The notes under the pieces were generated by a model, which made no database searches, was not told the origin of the DNA, and worked only from the letters and a program-made list of their open reading frames with translations. DNA of 64,000 bases, taken from assembly GCA_019321725.1 (NCBI GenBank), contig CM033115.1, positions 3,110,673-3,174,672 of the forward strand, given 5' to 3'. A program made the translations under genes and the position numbers. The stretch comes from Paulownia fortunei. Lineage: Eukaryota; Streptophyta; Magnoliopsida; Lamiales; Paulowniaceae. Positions within the stretch are counted from its first letter, which is position 1. The number at the start of each line of letters is the position of its first letter. This document shows, in pieces, positions 54,641-64,000 of this stretch.

Positions 54641-55660
54641 AAGAGAGTGTTCAATTGTTCTTTTGATAGATTTATTGTGCAACCTATGTGCTTCTATTTA
54701 GTTGTTAATTAGATAGGTTCTACAAATTCCTATTTCTAATCGTTTGTTAGGTATAAACATAAGAGCCACAATAATTAGACAAAGCAGATAGTGACCTAGT
54801 CCTTAATGTTGGGATTGACAATGTTTAGCTGATCTATTCACCTACTATTTGCTTTATGTTTGTTTCCATATTGACACAGAAGACTTTGCATGTGATTCTC
54901 TTAATTGTCTCTTTTATATTCATCCTCATTGTCTTAAAATGCATTGCAAAAACTTTATTTTGAATAGATAACTGCATTTTTTATTTTTTATTTTTTATTT
55001 TTTTGGTTTTAGACTTCTGAATTAATTTTCTATTATGTTCGTAAATGGAGATGTATAATGGACAATTGTTTTGGTCCTCACCATCTTTTTATTTTATATC
55101 TTGTTTTATGTCTTATAGGGATTATTTTTTTTAAAAAAAAAAGGATTGCTTTATTATTGATTGAAAATTAAAGAGATAATTTATTTATTTTTTTCGTTGT
55201 ACACAAGATACATATTTTGAAACAAGCTATTTTAATGGAAAATACTCTTAAAAAATAAGTGCACGAGCATGATAGAAAAATAATATTTCTTTGATCTCTT
55301 ACTAATAATTATAGAAACAATAAAGAACAATGTAAAAGTGAATTTACAAATATATAAAATAAAACAATCAAACACCACCACAAAGGGCTACATGTATAGA
55401 TATTCGATATTTAATGTAGAATAAAATTCAAAATACAAAGACAATAAATTAATGTTCTCAATCCCTAATCCCCCCAAAAAATAGATTTTTTTTTTATTTT
55501 ATATATATTCTCCAATATGAATAATGTCATCAAGATATCAGAACTTGTATACCTTTTGGAGGCATGCTGGCCCCAAAATATTCATAAATAATTATATGAC
55601 ATGATTCTCCAAATATAGACATAGGTAATCAAATATGAAAAGTTTATACTCTTGGGAGGC
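54641..55660. other. AT-rich intergenic stretch
   Basis: No gene seen. Confidence 0.45.
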
Positions 55661-55664
55661 TCGT

Positions 55665-56035
55665 ATAGGGATGGTAATTAGGTGGGTTTAAATCTAAATT
55701 CGTCTAAGACATGTGATGCTGGAAGTGAATTTTTACAATTACAAATGAGTTCGAGACGGGTTTTGGATTTTCGATTTCAAATCTGTCATACCTTGAACCC
55801 GTCCCTTTTATTTTTTTAATTTATTATGTAAATATTAACATGATATTTTTAAATATATATATATATATATGTTTTAAAAAGTTTTGATATATTATTTTAA
55901 AATAACAATATTTTAAAATAATAAAATAAATCTAATTCACCGAATCCGAATATAAGACGAATCTTTAAAATTTTTGATGGGACGGATATTGAATTTTGTT
56001 AAACTCACCGTATATTCGCTCTATTGTTATCCTTA
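55665..56035. mobile_element. hAT-type MITE, copy 2 of 3
   Basis: The ends TAGGGATGGTAAT and, reversed, TAAGGATAACAAT form an imperfect inverted repeat of the kind common in plant hAT MITEs. Inside are GACGGGTTTTGGATTTTCG, an (AT)n tract (about 55855-55870), and GACGGATATTGAATTTTG near the right end. It resembles 35190-35505 and 57460-57746. Confidence 0.55.
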
Positions 56036-56985
56036 ACTCCATACCTAACCTTTGTAGAGGGGGCATGGTGCTCCAATCAGCGAGACCTCCGTTACTAGCT
56101 CACTAGCTCAGGTGGTGGTCATTGGTCTGAATGAAAGACAACATGTATAGATAATTAGGATACAAATTAAACAGAATTTAAGTTACCTCAACGAAATAAA
56201 ATTATGGTCTTCAATATGTTTTCATGTCAAGAATCCAACACCTTAAACTCATAGTTAGCCTTCTAAACTTAAAAAAAAAACACCACTATATCTTTATTCT
56301 CAAAATTTCAATCAAACTTAAAAATAAAAATACACCTACAAAACCAACCTTTTCAAACCTAATAAAACACAATCTGCACCTATCTCTCGTGTTTTTAAAA
56401 TCGGATCGGTTGGTTCACCCGAAAATCGATGATTGGTCCACTTCATTTGATCATAAAAAATCAGGAACTAATCAACAATCGATCAAAATTGAATAAAATT
56501 AGTCAAAAATAAGAGGAATGTTTTTCTTTTTTTTTTGGGCAGAAACTTAAATTTGGTGAAATAGAAGGATATATGGTGAAAACCAAAAAAATTATTTTGG
56601 ACTTTCTACAGATGTGTCAAAATTCTGGGCTATTTTTTTTTTTCCTCTATTGATGCTACACATTCCATTATGTTTAGATTTACCAGTGTTGAGAAACGCA
56701 CGGGTCTCTCAGGAACTCAAAAATATATTCTTGGTTTGTATGGATCTGTGCAAATTTTAGCCCTTTTTTTTTTTTATTTATTTATTGGTGATGGTTGTTA
56801 TGTTATTTTACCCGTGTAAAAGTGGTGAGAAATAATTTTTGTTTTTGTTTTTTTTAAGGATTTGTGAAAATTATATATGATATATATTTTTTAAGTTGTG
56901 GTATTGATGCTTCATGTTTTCTCATTTTACCTTTTTATATGTGATGAATAACCGAAGAATGTGCGAAAAAACCTAACCTAGAATC
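56036..56985. other. Intergenic stretch
   Basis: No gene. At 56050-56150 there is a GC-richer patch without recognised content. Confidence 0.4.
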
Positions 56986-56989
56986 TGTT

Positions 56990-57270
56990 TGATTTAATTT
57001 TAAACTCATATTTTCAGTATTTTTAAAGTTAAAAATATTTTCAATAGTTTTCATATAAATATTTTTTGAAGAAAAAAAGACGTGATATGTGAATAAGTTT
57101 GAAAATAAAAAATAGATTCATGAAAAGATGTAAAATATTAGTATATTTGGAGATAATTCTTTTTAAAAAAAAATAAGTTGTATTTCTATCGAAAACAAGT
57201 AATCAAATGCATTTTCTCCTTTTTAAATAGTAAAAAATGGAAAGATTTTATGTGTAAAAGAAACCAATCG
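56990..57270. repeat. Dispersed MITE family, copy D
   Basis: It begins TTTGATTTAATTTTAAAC. Reversed, the right half has CCATTTTTTACTATTTAAAA and then TGCATTTGATTACTTG, aligned with copies A-C. Confidence 0.5.
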
Positions 57271-57459
57271 GGCTCTTGATTTTCTAATTTTTGCAAATGT
57301 TAATAATTTTTATGCTCTTATGACTTTTATTTTCTTTTTATTTCTATATGTTCATTGATGTGTAAATGATATTATATAGAACTTGACACATAATACTTCT
57401 TGTAGTTTGTTAGGATTTATAATGTGGCTAATTCTGAATATTCAAGGCACAATTTGTAC

Positions 57460-57746
57460 CGGACAATGGGGTGGATTCAAAAATAAATTTATTCCGAATG
57501 TTTGAGACGGATTTTTAAAGTTATAAACGAATTTGAGTGAATTTTAATTTTTTATTTTTAAACTTGCCTCGCCCAAAACTCACCCCATTTAATTTTTTAT
57601 TTTAATATATATAATTATATTATATTATATTTTGAAAAATACATTTTTTAATAAATTTTAGTTTAAATATATATATATATATATTAATATTTTTAAAATT
57701 ATGAAACGGTCTAATTCGAATTTGACAAATTTAGAATAAGACAGGA
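57460..57746. repeat. hAT-type MITE relative, copy 3 of 3
   Basis: The left part has GGGGTGGATTC and GAGACGGATTTTTAAAG; then CTCACCCCATTTAATTTT, an (AT)n tract (about 57668-57684) and ACGGTCTAATTCGAATTTGA. The order matches 35190-35505. Confidence 0.45.
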
Positions 57747-58189
57747 TCTTAAATTTTAACACAACCGCTGCATTGCTCCCTAGACAGACCAAGGTGTTCT
57801 GGAGCAATTGTGGCAATTTTCCGCATGTTTGGTCACATATTAGTATTGATATGATTTGTACTAAATTTTCAGTATTGGGTTGTCCACATAAGTTGCTAAG
57901 GGTAAGATAAACAAAAAATGCACAAATTTGAGATGCATTGAAGATGTTTACTTCAACAAAAAATGTGGGGTTCAATATTAAAATCATGATCAAATTATAT
58001 TTGTCATCATATGCCATAATTATAAAATATTTAAATATTAATTTCTTACATCTACAAAATAAAATAGATTTAATATAAAGTAGGTGTTGGGGCACACAAA
58101 TTATTTCAAAATGTTAAAATATCAATACAATTTAAAAAATATTCTTTGAGATATATCTAATCCAAATACATTTTTTAAAAATCACATCT

Positions 58190-58400
58190 TTTCAGATATA
58201 AAAAATCATGAAACCAATGCATTTTTATTCTCAATATATATAGTCAATATAAAAATATAACTAATTCAAATATATTTTTATTTTCACAAAGAATCTAATA
58301 AAAATATTTTTAATCCATGACCTAATTGATCATGAGTTCGGAAATTATATAATATCTTCATTTTAAAAAAATAAAAAATAATACGTATCCAAAGAGCCCT
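58190..58400. repeat. Dispersed MITE family, partial copy E
   Basis: ATAAAAATATAACTAATTC followed by AAATATATTTTTATTTTCAC closely matches the middle of copy A at 29213-29260. Confidence 0.5.
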
Positions 58401-58788
58401 TCATATTCTAAGTACTCCATTTTATGAAAAAAAAAAAAAAAAAAAAGGGGTTATGAAAGAGGTTCCTAAACTATGGTAACTAAAAGTTACTAATTACCAA
58501 CCTATCATAATCCAACACCATGTGATGAACAATATAGAACTTTAATCAATCATTGACAAAGTAAGAGGCTTTTCTTTCTTAGAAATCCACATACAATTAC
58601 ACAAGTATTTATGAATAATAATAAAAAATATTCAAATATTTTAATTTGTGTTATCGACACTAAAAATTTCAATTATATGATATAACTTTAAATATAATAT
58701 TGCAAGAGAGAGTTTGACTCCTTTCATTTGTAGGTTGTTCGCAGTCAGATAAACCTATTGAATTGCGTAAATATAAAAAAATTAATTT

Positions 58789-59469
58789 TTATTTTTACAA
58801 AAATTCAGCTTTTGATTCGATTTTAGTTTTTGATTTCGCGAATCGTACCGAATAATAAATTATAATTTTTATATTTTATTTTTATATATGTATTTATATG
58901 TCATTTATTTTTATATTATTAGTTCTTGTTTATTTATCAAAACTAAAAAATAAAAAATAAAAAATACAATTGTGATTGTCATATTTAAATTTTTTAGTGC
59001 TTAAACATAAAAAACGGTCTGCTAATCCTTATTTACAACCTTATCTCATTAAGACAATTTCACTGAGAAAAAGACTAATCCTAATCAACCCAAAGTGTAA
59101 AAAATGCTCTAATAAAAAATTTGGTAAATCCAAATTTGGGTATACCAAAATGGTATTATCAAATTTAAATAATCGGTTGGTTCGTTATTATCAATTTTTT
59201 TTAATATTTTAGTTCGGTAATTCAGTAAATTGAATTTTAAAAAAAATTAAAAATTAAAAATTTAAAGGTTACAATCATAATTATATTTTATTTTTTATTT
59301 TTTAATCTTGGTAAGTAAATAATAACAATAATACAAAAAATAATAAATATAAATATATTTGTATAAAATAAAATATAAAAATATATAAAAATAATAATTC
59401 AGTATTTAATATGGCTCGGTAAGTCAAAATTAAAAAATTCAAACCAAATATTAAATTTTTGTAAAAATA
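58789..59469. repeat. Long imperfect inverted repeat (foldback-like element)
   Basis: Arms 58789-58999 and 59258-59469 are reverse complements over about 210 bp each. Both contain TATTTTTACAAAAATT at the outer edge and GTGATTGT or ATGATTGT followed by TTTAAATTTTT at the inner edge. A 258-bp spacer lies between. The 78-codon frame in the spacer has no recognised motif. AT-rich hAT or foldback MITEs have this architecture. Confidence 0.65.
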
Positions 59470-59654
59470 AAATACCGAATTAAATATTTTAATTCAATTT
59501 TAATACGTGTACCGAATTTTTTATTTCATTTTAGTTCCATCGATTTAGCAAAACATGAATAGCCACGGTGCTAATCTTTATTAACCCAAGTGATAATTTA
59601 GGATTCCAATACAACTTTCTCAAAAAATAAAAGAAAATATAAGAAAGAGAGAAA

Positions 59655-59973
59655 ACAACTACTATATATATGTATATCCTCAACCGGCATCCATGGATAT
59701 ATCCTTGTATGCTTTTCTCATCAGTACAGTTTCATTTTGCTCTTCAATTCTTTTTCCTGTGTCTCTGTTTTTCTTACACGGATCCTTTTCAGAATCTATA
59801 CACAAAATTTTCTCCGCAAATTTTGTTTCCTTAGATTCTTTCCTTTATCTCTCTTAATTCTCACCTTCCATTTTCCATTTCCGCCATTTTGTTATTCATA
59901 TATTGAAATACTCCCTATTTCTGTACTTGGAAATAAAATATTTCTCATCGATTTTTTGTCCCAGATGAAAAAG
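59655..59973 (+). promoter_or_regulatory. Promoter and leader exon of the casein kinase gene
   Basis: TATATATA-type sequence lies near 59662-59672, so transcription would start near 59695-59710. The leader is T/C-rich and ends AAAAAG|GTAAAT at 59973. Its only late ATG is at 59965. Confidence 0.5.
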
Positions 59974-60483
59974 GTAAATCTGGGTTTTCTATTTCTACCC
60001 TCCCTGAAGTCCCAGATGTTGACTTTCTGTATCCAAATATGTGGGATTTCTTTTTCTTGGGTTTTTTTTAGTTATTGATTTATGCCCTTTATTTTTCTAA
60101 CCATCAATTAAGAAACCTAAACTCATTGATTTTCGATATTATTGTGTATATATATGTTTTGGTTTTAGGTGACATTTTGGAAACAGTTATTGTATTTTCT
60201 ACTGGGGGATTTTTGGGTCATTTATTTTCCACTGGGGAAGATCTTTTTTGGGCTTTCTGTACCTTTTTCTTTAATGGGTTTGAAATGGATCTGAAGGGTG
60301 TGCGCAGAAATTTGAGATTTTGATTTTTGATTAAAGATGTGTTGATATATTCTTGAAAAATAAAACGTTGCATTGTGAAAAAAAAAAAAACTACTTTTTG
60401 GGGGAGTTTTCTCGTTGTCTTAGGAAATCAGTTATGGATCATGTAATTGGAGGCAAGTTCAAGCTGGGGAGAAAGATTGGTAG
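59965..60483 (+). promoter_or_regulatory. Possible overlapping upstream ORF across the leader intron
   Basis: If the leader intron 59974-60423 is removed, ATG AAA AAG at 59965-59973 continues into 60424 and ends TAG at 60481-60483, out of frame with and overlapping the kinase start at 60434. That gives a 22-residue peptide. An overlapping upstream ORF normally lowers translation. This depends on the inferred splice. Confidence 0.35.
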
Positions 60484-63400
60484 CGGATCGTTTGGAGAGC
60501 TTTATTTGGGTAATTTTTATCGGCATTTTTATCTTGTAATAATTGTTTTGTGTTTTGGAGTTTTTCTTAGGTTGAAAGCTATATAAAAAACTATGCACTG
60601 TTTTCAATTTCATTCAGGAGTAAATATACAAACTGGCGAAGAAGTTGCTGTGAAGCTGGTGAGTAGACTTATCTGAGAAATTTTAGTTTCTGGATTATGG
60701 AATCTTTTTTATTATTTGGAAAGTTGAACCTCTGGTAGAAAAAAAAGGGAGGGAAAAGAGGAGGAAGAATGATGAGGTTTATGCAGTCTATCATATTTAG
60801 TTATTCTGTGGAATAACTGATCAATGTGTATACAAATTGGGCAATAGTTTTAGGTGTTTAGTTGCTGAATGAGACTTTTATCCTATATTTGATTGTGCTT
60901 ATCAAATTGAACCTGTTATTTTTAGGTGTTTAGTTGCTGAATGAGACTTTTATCCAATATTTGATGGTGCATATCAAAGTGAACCTATTATCTTATCAAG
61001 CTTTATGTATGTTGAATTTCTTTTGAATGTGTAGTATTCTGATCACTTGAAGTAACAAATTTTTTCTTCAGGAATCTGTTAAAACTAAGCACCCCCAGCT
61101 TCACTATGAATCAAAATTGTACATGCTTCTTCAGGGAGGAAGTAAGTATGAGTATTTCTGAACTATCTTGGTTCTTATCTAGTTATGTGCAGACCCCAAA
61201 GCAAGTCCATTAATGTTCTTGTTTCTCATATAAAGCTGGGGTTCCCCACCTTAAATGGTTTGGAGTCGAAGGCGAGTACAATGCCATGGCTATTGATCTT
61301 CTTGGGCCAAGCTTGGAAGATTTGTTTAACTATTGCAATAGGAAGTTCACATTGAAATCAGTTCTAATGCTAGCAGATCAATTAGTAAGTAAGCCTCCAT
61401 TGTGAAAGATTATTTACACGGTTCTTTCTGTCGCTGTTTTACTTACTGCCATTTGCCATGTGTAGATAAATAGAGTTGAATACATGCACTCTAGAGGTTT
61501 TCTTCACCGAGATATAAAGCCTGATAACTTCTTAATGGGTTTGGGACGCAAAGCAAATCAGGTATCTTTTCTTTCTTTCCCAGATGATAGCATTTGTTTT
61601 GAGTAGTCTATGCATGGTTATTTTTTGTTTGTGCACTTAGAATTATTTTTCTCCTGCCTTTGTCTTCACTTCCCTGAAAAAGCTATTCATAAAGTCTGTT
61701 GAATCACTTAAATTTAGAGGACATAATTGTCATGGGATATTATCATTCATTAGTTGTCTTATTGTTGAAACCTTGCAGAGGATCTATTATTTACACATAT
61801 TTTGCACTTCCATTTACAATTCCATACTATTGATACTGTGATACGTAAAAAGATTTATTCTTTGATGGATGGTTTTGAAGTTGATTTTTTTATACTATGC
61901 TTGAGGTTGTAGATTGTATGCCCTACGGTGGTGGTGGTGAATTGATTTGGCAGAACGAAGGTTACAGAACTGATGTGATTGTAAAATTTGGATGCACAAT
62001 TTGATTTGCTAGTAAAGGGCCGAAATGAACCCATTGATGGTTGATTTGGGAGGTCTTTAGTACAGACATCTACATATCTCTTATCTTTTTCGTTTGTTGA
62101 AACTTTTGCAGAGTCTGTTGTATTATCCATTTAGTAAAATAAATATGTGCAGTGTGATTGAACGGATTAGAGTGTTTGAGGGCCTGAGCAGATTCATAAC
62201 CAATGATGATTTGATACCTTAAAAATTGAACGCACGGTTTTGAGTGGTTTTGAGGTTGATATTTCTCACAACTATGTGATGATGTAGAATTATTTGATCT
62301 ATAGTGGTACTGGCTAATTGGCAGTGGCTAAAACAAATGTTATAGGATTCAATGCAAGTTTGGAGTAGAGGGGAATGAAGTCAAATATGGTAATTGAGGT
62401 TCTCTTTGGCAGGGCATTTTCAACGCTTAATTTCCTTACTTTTCTTGAAACCTATGCAGAGTCCGATGAATTATCCATATACTGAGAATGAAATATGGGT
62501 GAAAAGGGAGTGTGTTTGATAGGTAAACAACTACCAAGTCAATGCTAGCTAATGATAATTTGATACCTTATGAAAATCGAATCTGTCATTTACAAGTGGT
62601 CCTGAAGTTGCTATGGTGGTGAATCGGAGGGGAAGAAAGAATTCTGCAGGAGTGACATGACTGCAAAAGTTAAATGCATACTAAACTTGCTGGTAGAGGG
62701 AAATAAAATGCAGAATAAAGCCAAGGTTGGCTGATTTGGGGTTTCCTATGACATCATTTCAAATCCTGATTAACTGGAATAGAGATTTTGCTTTGTTTAT
62801 ATTGGATTTGATTATTATTACTGATGTTGGAAGTAATAACCTGCAACCTGAGCTTTGCTAATCTAAACAAATTAGATTCTCATCTGCTTAAATTTGTTTT
62901 CTTTTTCTTGTGGAAGAGTTACTCATCATATCTCTTCAATTTGTGTGTTCTTTAAAAATCTTATTTATGTTTATTGCGGCACATGACACAAGCATCAAAA
63001 TTATGCTTATTCAAAATCAAGAGCAGATCTCAATTTCTTTTTGTTTAATTTGCCCGCCTTGTTCACCAGGATGATAACCATTAATATTATTTTTTGCTCT
63101 ATCATTGTTGAGGTTTTTTCTTATGAAAGCTCCATCACTTGTTGCTATTTTATTTTCCTTAACTTTATTGGTATTTAATTCTTTTATTTTCTAGTTAGTC
63201 TTTCGCATGGGAAACTCTAACACCATAACGGACATGTCATCTGTTACAAAGGTTTTTTAACTATACCAGTATAAAAAAATTAATAGTGTAAATATGGAGT
63301 ATACCAGAATCCGATGTTGGGCTTTGATGAAGTAGGCCTTAAAGGTGAAGTGAATTGTTGGGTTAGAAGTCAGAATTGAATGCAAAATTTTGATTCCTTT

Positions 63401-64000
63401 CGCGCATTACTTTCTGAAACAGATTTGCTTCCTTCCCTGGACCTACATTACATGTACTTTCCTATTTAGGATGAGTACTTGTGTTGGATACATGATATTT
63501 TTGTATGGCATGTCATGTGGAACGTTCAGTGTGAGTGTAAAATGATTGACTCTTGACAAATTTGACGCTTTGAGTCATACTGTGGTCGAAACCCATATCT
63601 GAGCCCATATAACGTTGCCCTAGGAAAAGGTGAATGAATCATCAATAATTTCGTGAATATCTCAGTGTCTGATTTTAAACTTGCTCCTTTTCCCAGGCAA
63701 AAGGTTGTCCAGCTTTGCTTTTATTAATTGTTGTTTTCAATTAAATATTGACTCCTTTCCATTGTCATTTTCAGTTGGCAATTGATAATGATTTGGAAAT
63801 TTTGGAATGAGATGGTTTTAGGTTAAATCTCCTAGAGTTGTTTGACTGACTGAATTTGAATTCTTTTGTTTTCAAATTTTTTTCTGGTCTGGTACCTGCA
63901 GCAACTCAACTATTGTTTGTCTTTGTAACAGGTCTACATCATTGACTATGGACTTGCAAAGAAATACCGAGATCTACAGACTCACAAGCATATACCTTAC
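60434..64000 (+). CDS. Casein kinase I-like protein kinase, 5' part
   Basis: Six coding exons are visible: 60434-60509, 60618-60658, 61072-61141, 61236-61384, 61466-61561, 63932-64000 (cut by the window edge at a codon boundary), giving 167 aa. The start [25 protein letters not shown] is that of plant CKL proteins. Seen are the Gly-rich loop IGSGSFGE, catalytic Lys38, [20 protein letters not shown] with Asp128, and [21 protein letters not shown]. The usual DFG is DYG, as in some plant CK1 members. Substrate recognition and C-terminal regions lie beyond the window. CK1-like kinases phosphorylate acidic or primed serines; plant members act in hormone and microtubule processes. Intron 5 is about 2.37 kb, far longer than its others. 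Confidence 0.95.
60848..60991 (+). repeat. 72-bp tandem duplication in casein kinase intron 2
   Basis: TTTTAGGTGTTTAGTTGCTG begins each unit (60848-60919 and 60920-60991). The copies differ at about five positions, so the event is fairly recent. It lies wholly in the intron. Confidence 0.9.
61830..62750 (+). repeat. Diverged tandem repeat in casein kinase intron 5
   Basis: About 2.5 units of 350-370 bp: roughly 61845-62220, 62221-62569, and 62570-62750 (partial). Each boundary carries TTTGATACCTT (first one TTGATACTGTGATACG). Shared in order are GGTTTTGA(A/G)GTTGAT, GGTGGTGAAT, TTGGCAG, GAACCC/GGTTGATTTGGG, TGCAGAGTC(T/C)G followed by ATTATCCAT, and AATGATGATTTGATACC. The GCAGAG blocks look like decoy acceptors. 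Confidence 0.65.

Noticed and set aside
57658..58095. 145-codon minus-strand frame
   Set aside because: It runs through an (AT)n tract and MITE sequence and shows no recognisable domain.

Overview
This is nuclear DNA from a flowering plant, almost certainly a core eudicot. It is very AT-rich outside genes, its genes carry many GT-AG introns, and a plant-specific Golgi methyltransferase and a DYW-type PPR protein are present. The spaces between genes are filled with decayed transposable elements. All five recognisable genes lie on the + strand.

Layout. 1-14.7 kb has no gene: an old minus-strand gypsy-type LTR element (623-6472), MITEs, and two promoter-like islands with no visible gene. 14.76-20.4 kb holds a PMT-type putative methyltransferase (7 coding exons, 623 aa). 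20.4-36.2 kb is a gene-free expansion with Tourist-like MITEs, a hAT-like element carrying a nested insertion, a decayed piece of mitochondrial 18S rRNA, a SINE and a perfect bZIP-type palindrome. 36.3-43.9 kb holds an NDR-class AGC protein kinase (13 coding exons, 545 aa). 45.6-47.6 kb holds splicing factor SF3b subunit 5 (4 coding exons, 87 aa). 48.7-51.2 kb holds an intronless PPR-DYW protein (816 aa). 52-59.6 kb is mostly repeats. 59.7 kb to the window end holds the 5' part of a casein kinase I-like gene (167 aa visible), cut off by the edge.

The five genes do not form a pathway or operon. Their order and orientation (PMT, NDR kinase, SF3b5, PPR, CK1) match, as I recall it, Arabidopsis At3g23300-At3g23310-At3g23325-At3g23330-At3g23340, with a partial duplicate at At4g14340-At4g14360. 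This is a conserved eudicot block opened up by transposons. The gene models come from splice signals plus reading-frame continuity, and all junctions keep frame. I see no clear new biological system. The best second-look items are the LTR element with coding remnants on both strands, the rRNA insertion that lost its decoding-site segment, the tandem repeat arrays inside casein kinase introns, the (TC)15 tract at an NDR kinase splice donor, and the large non-PPR insertion in the PPR protein.
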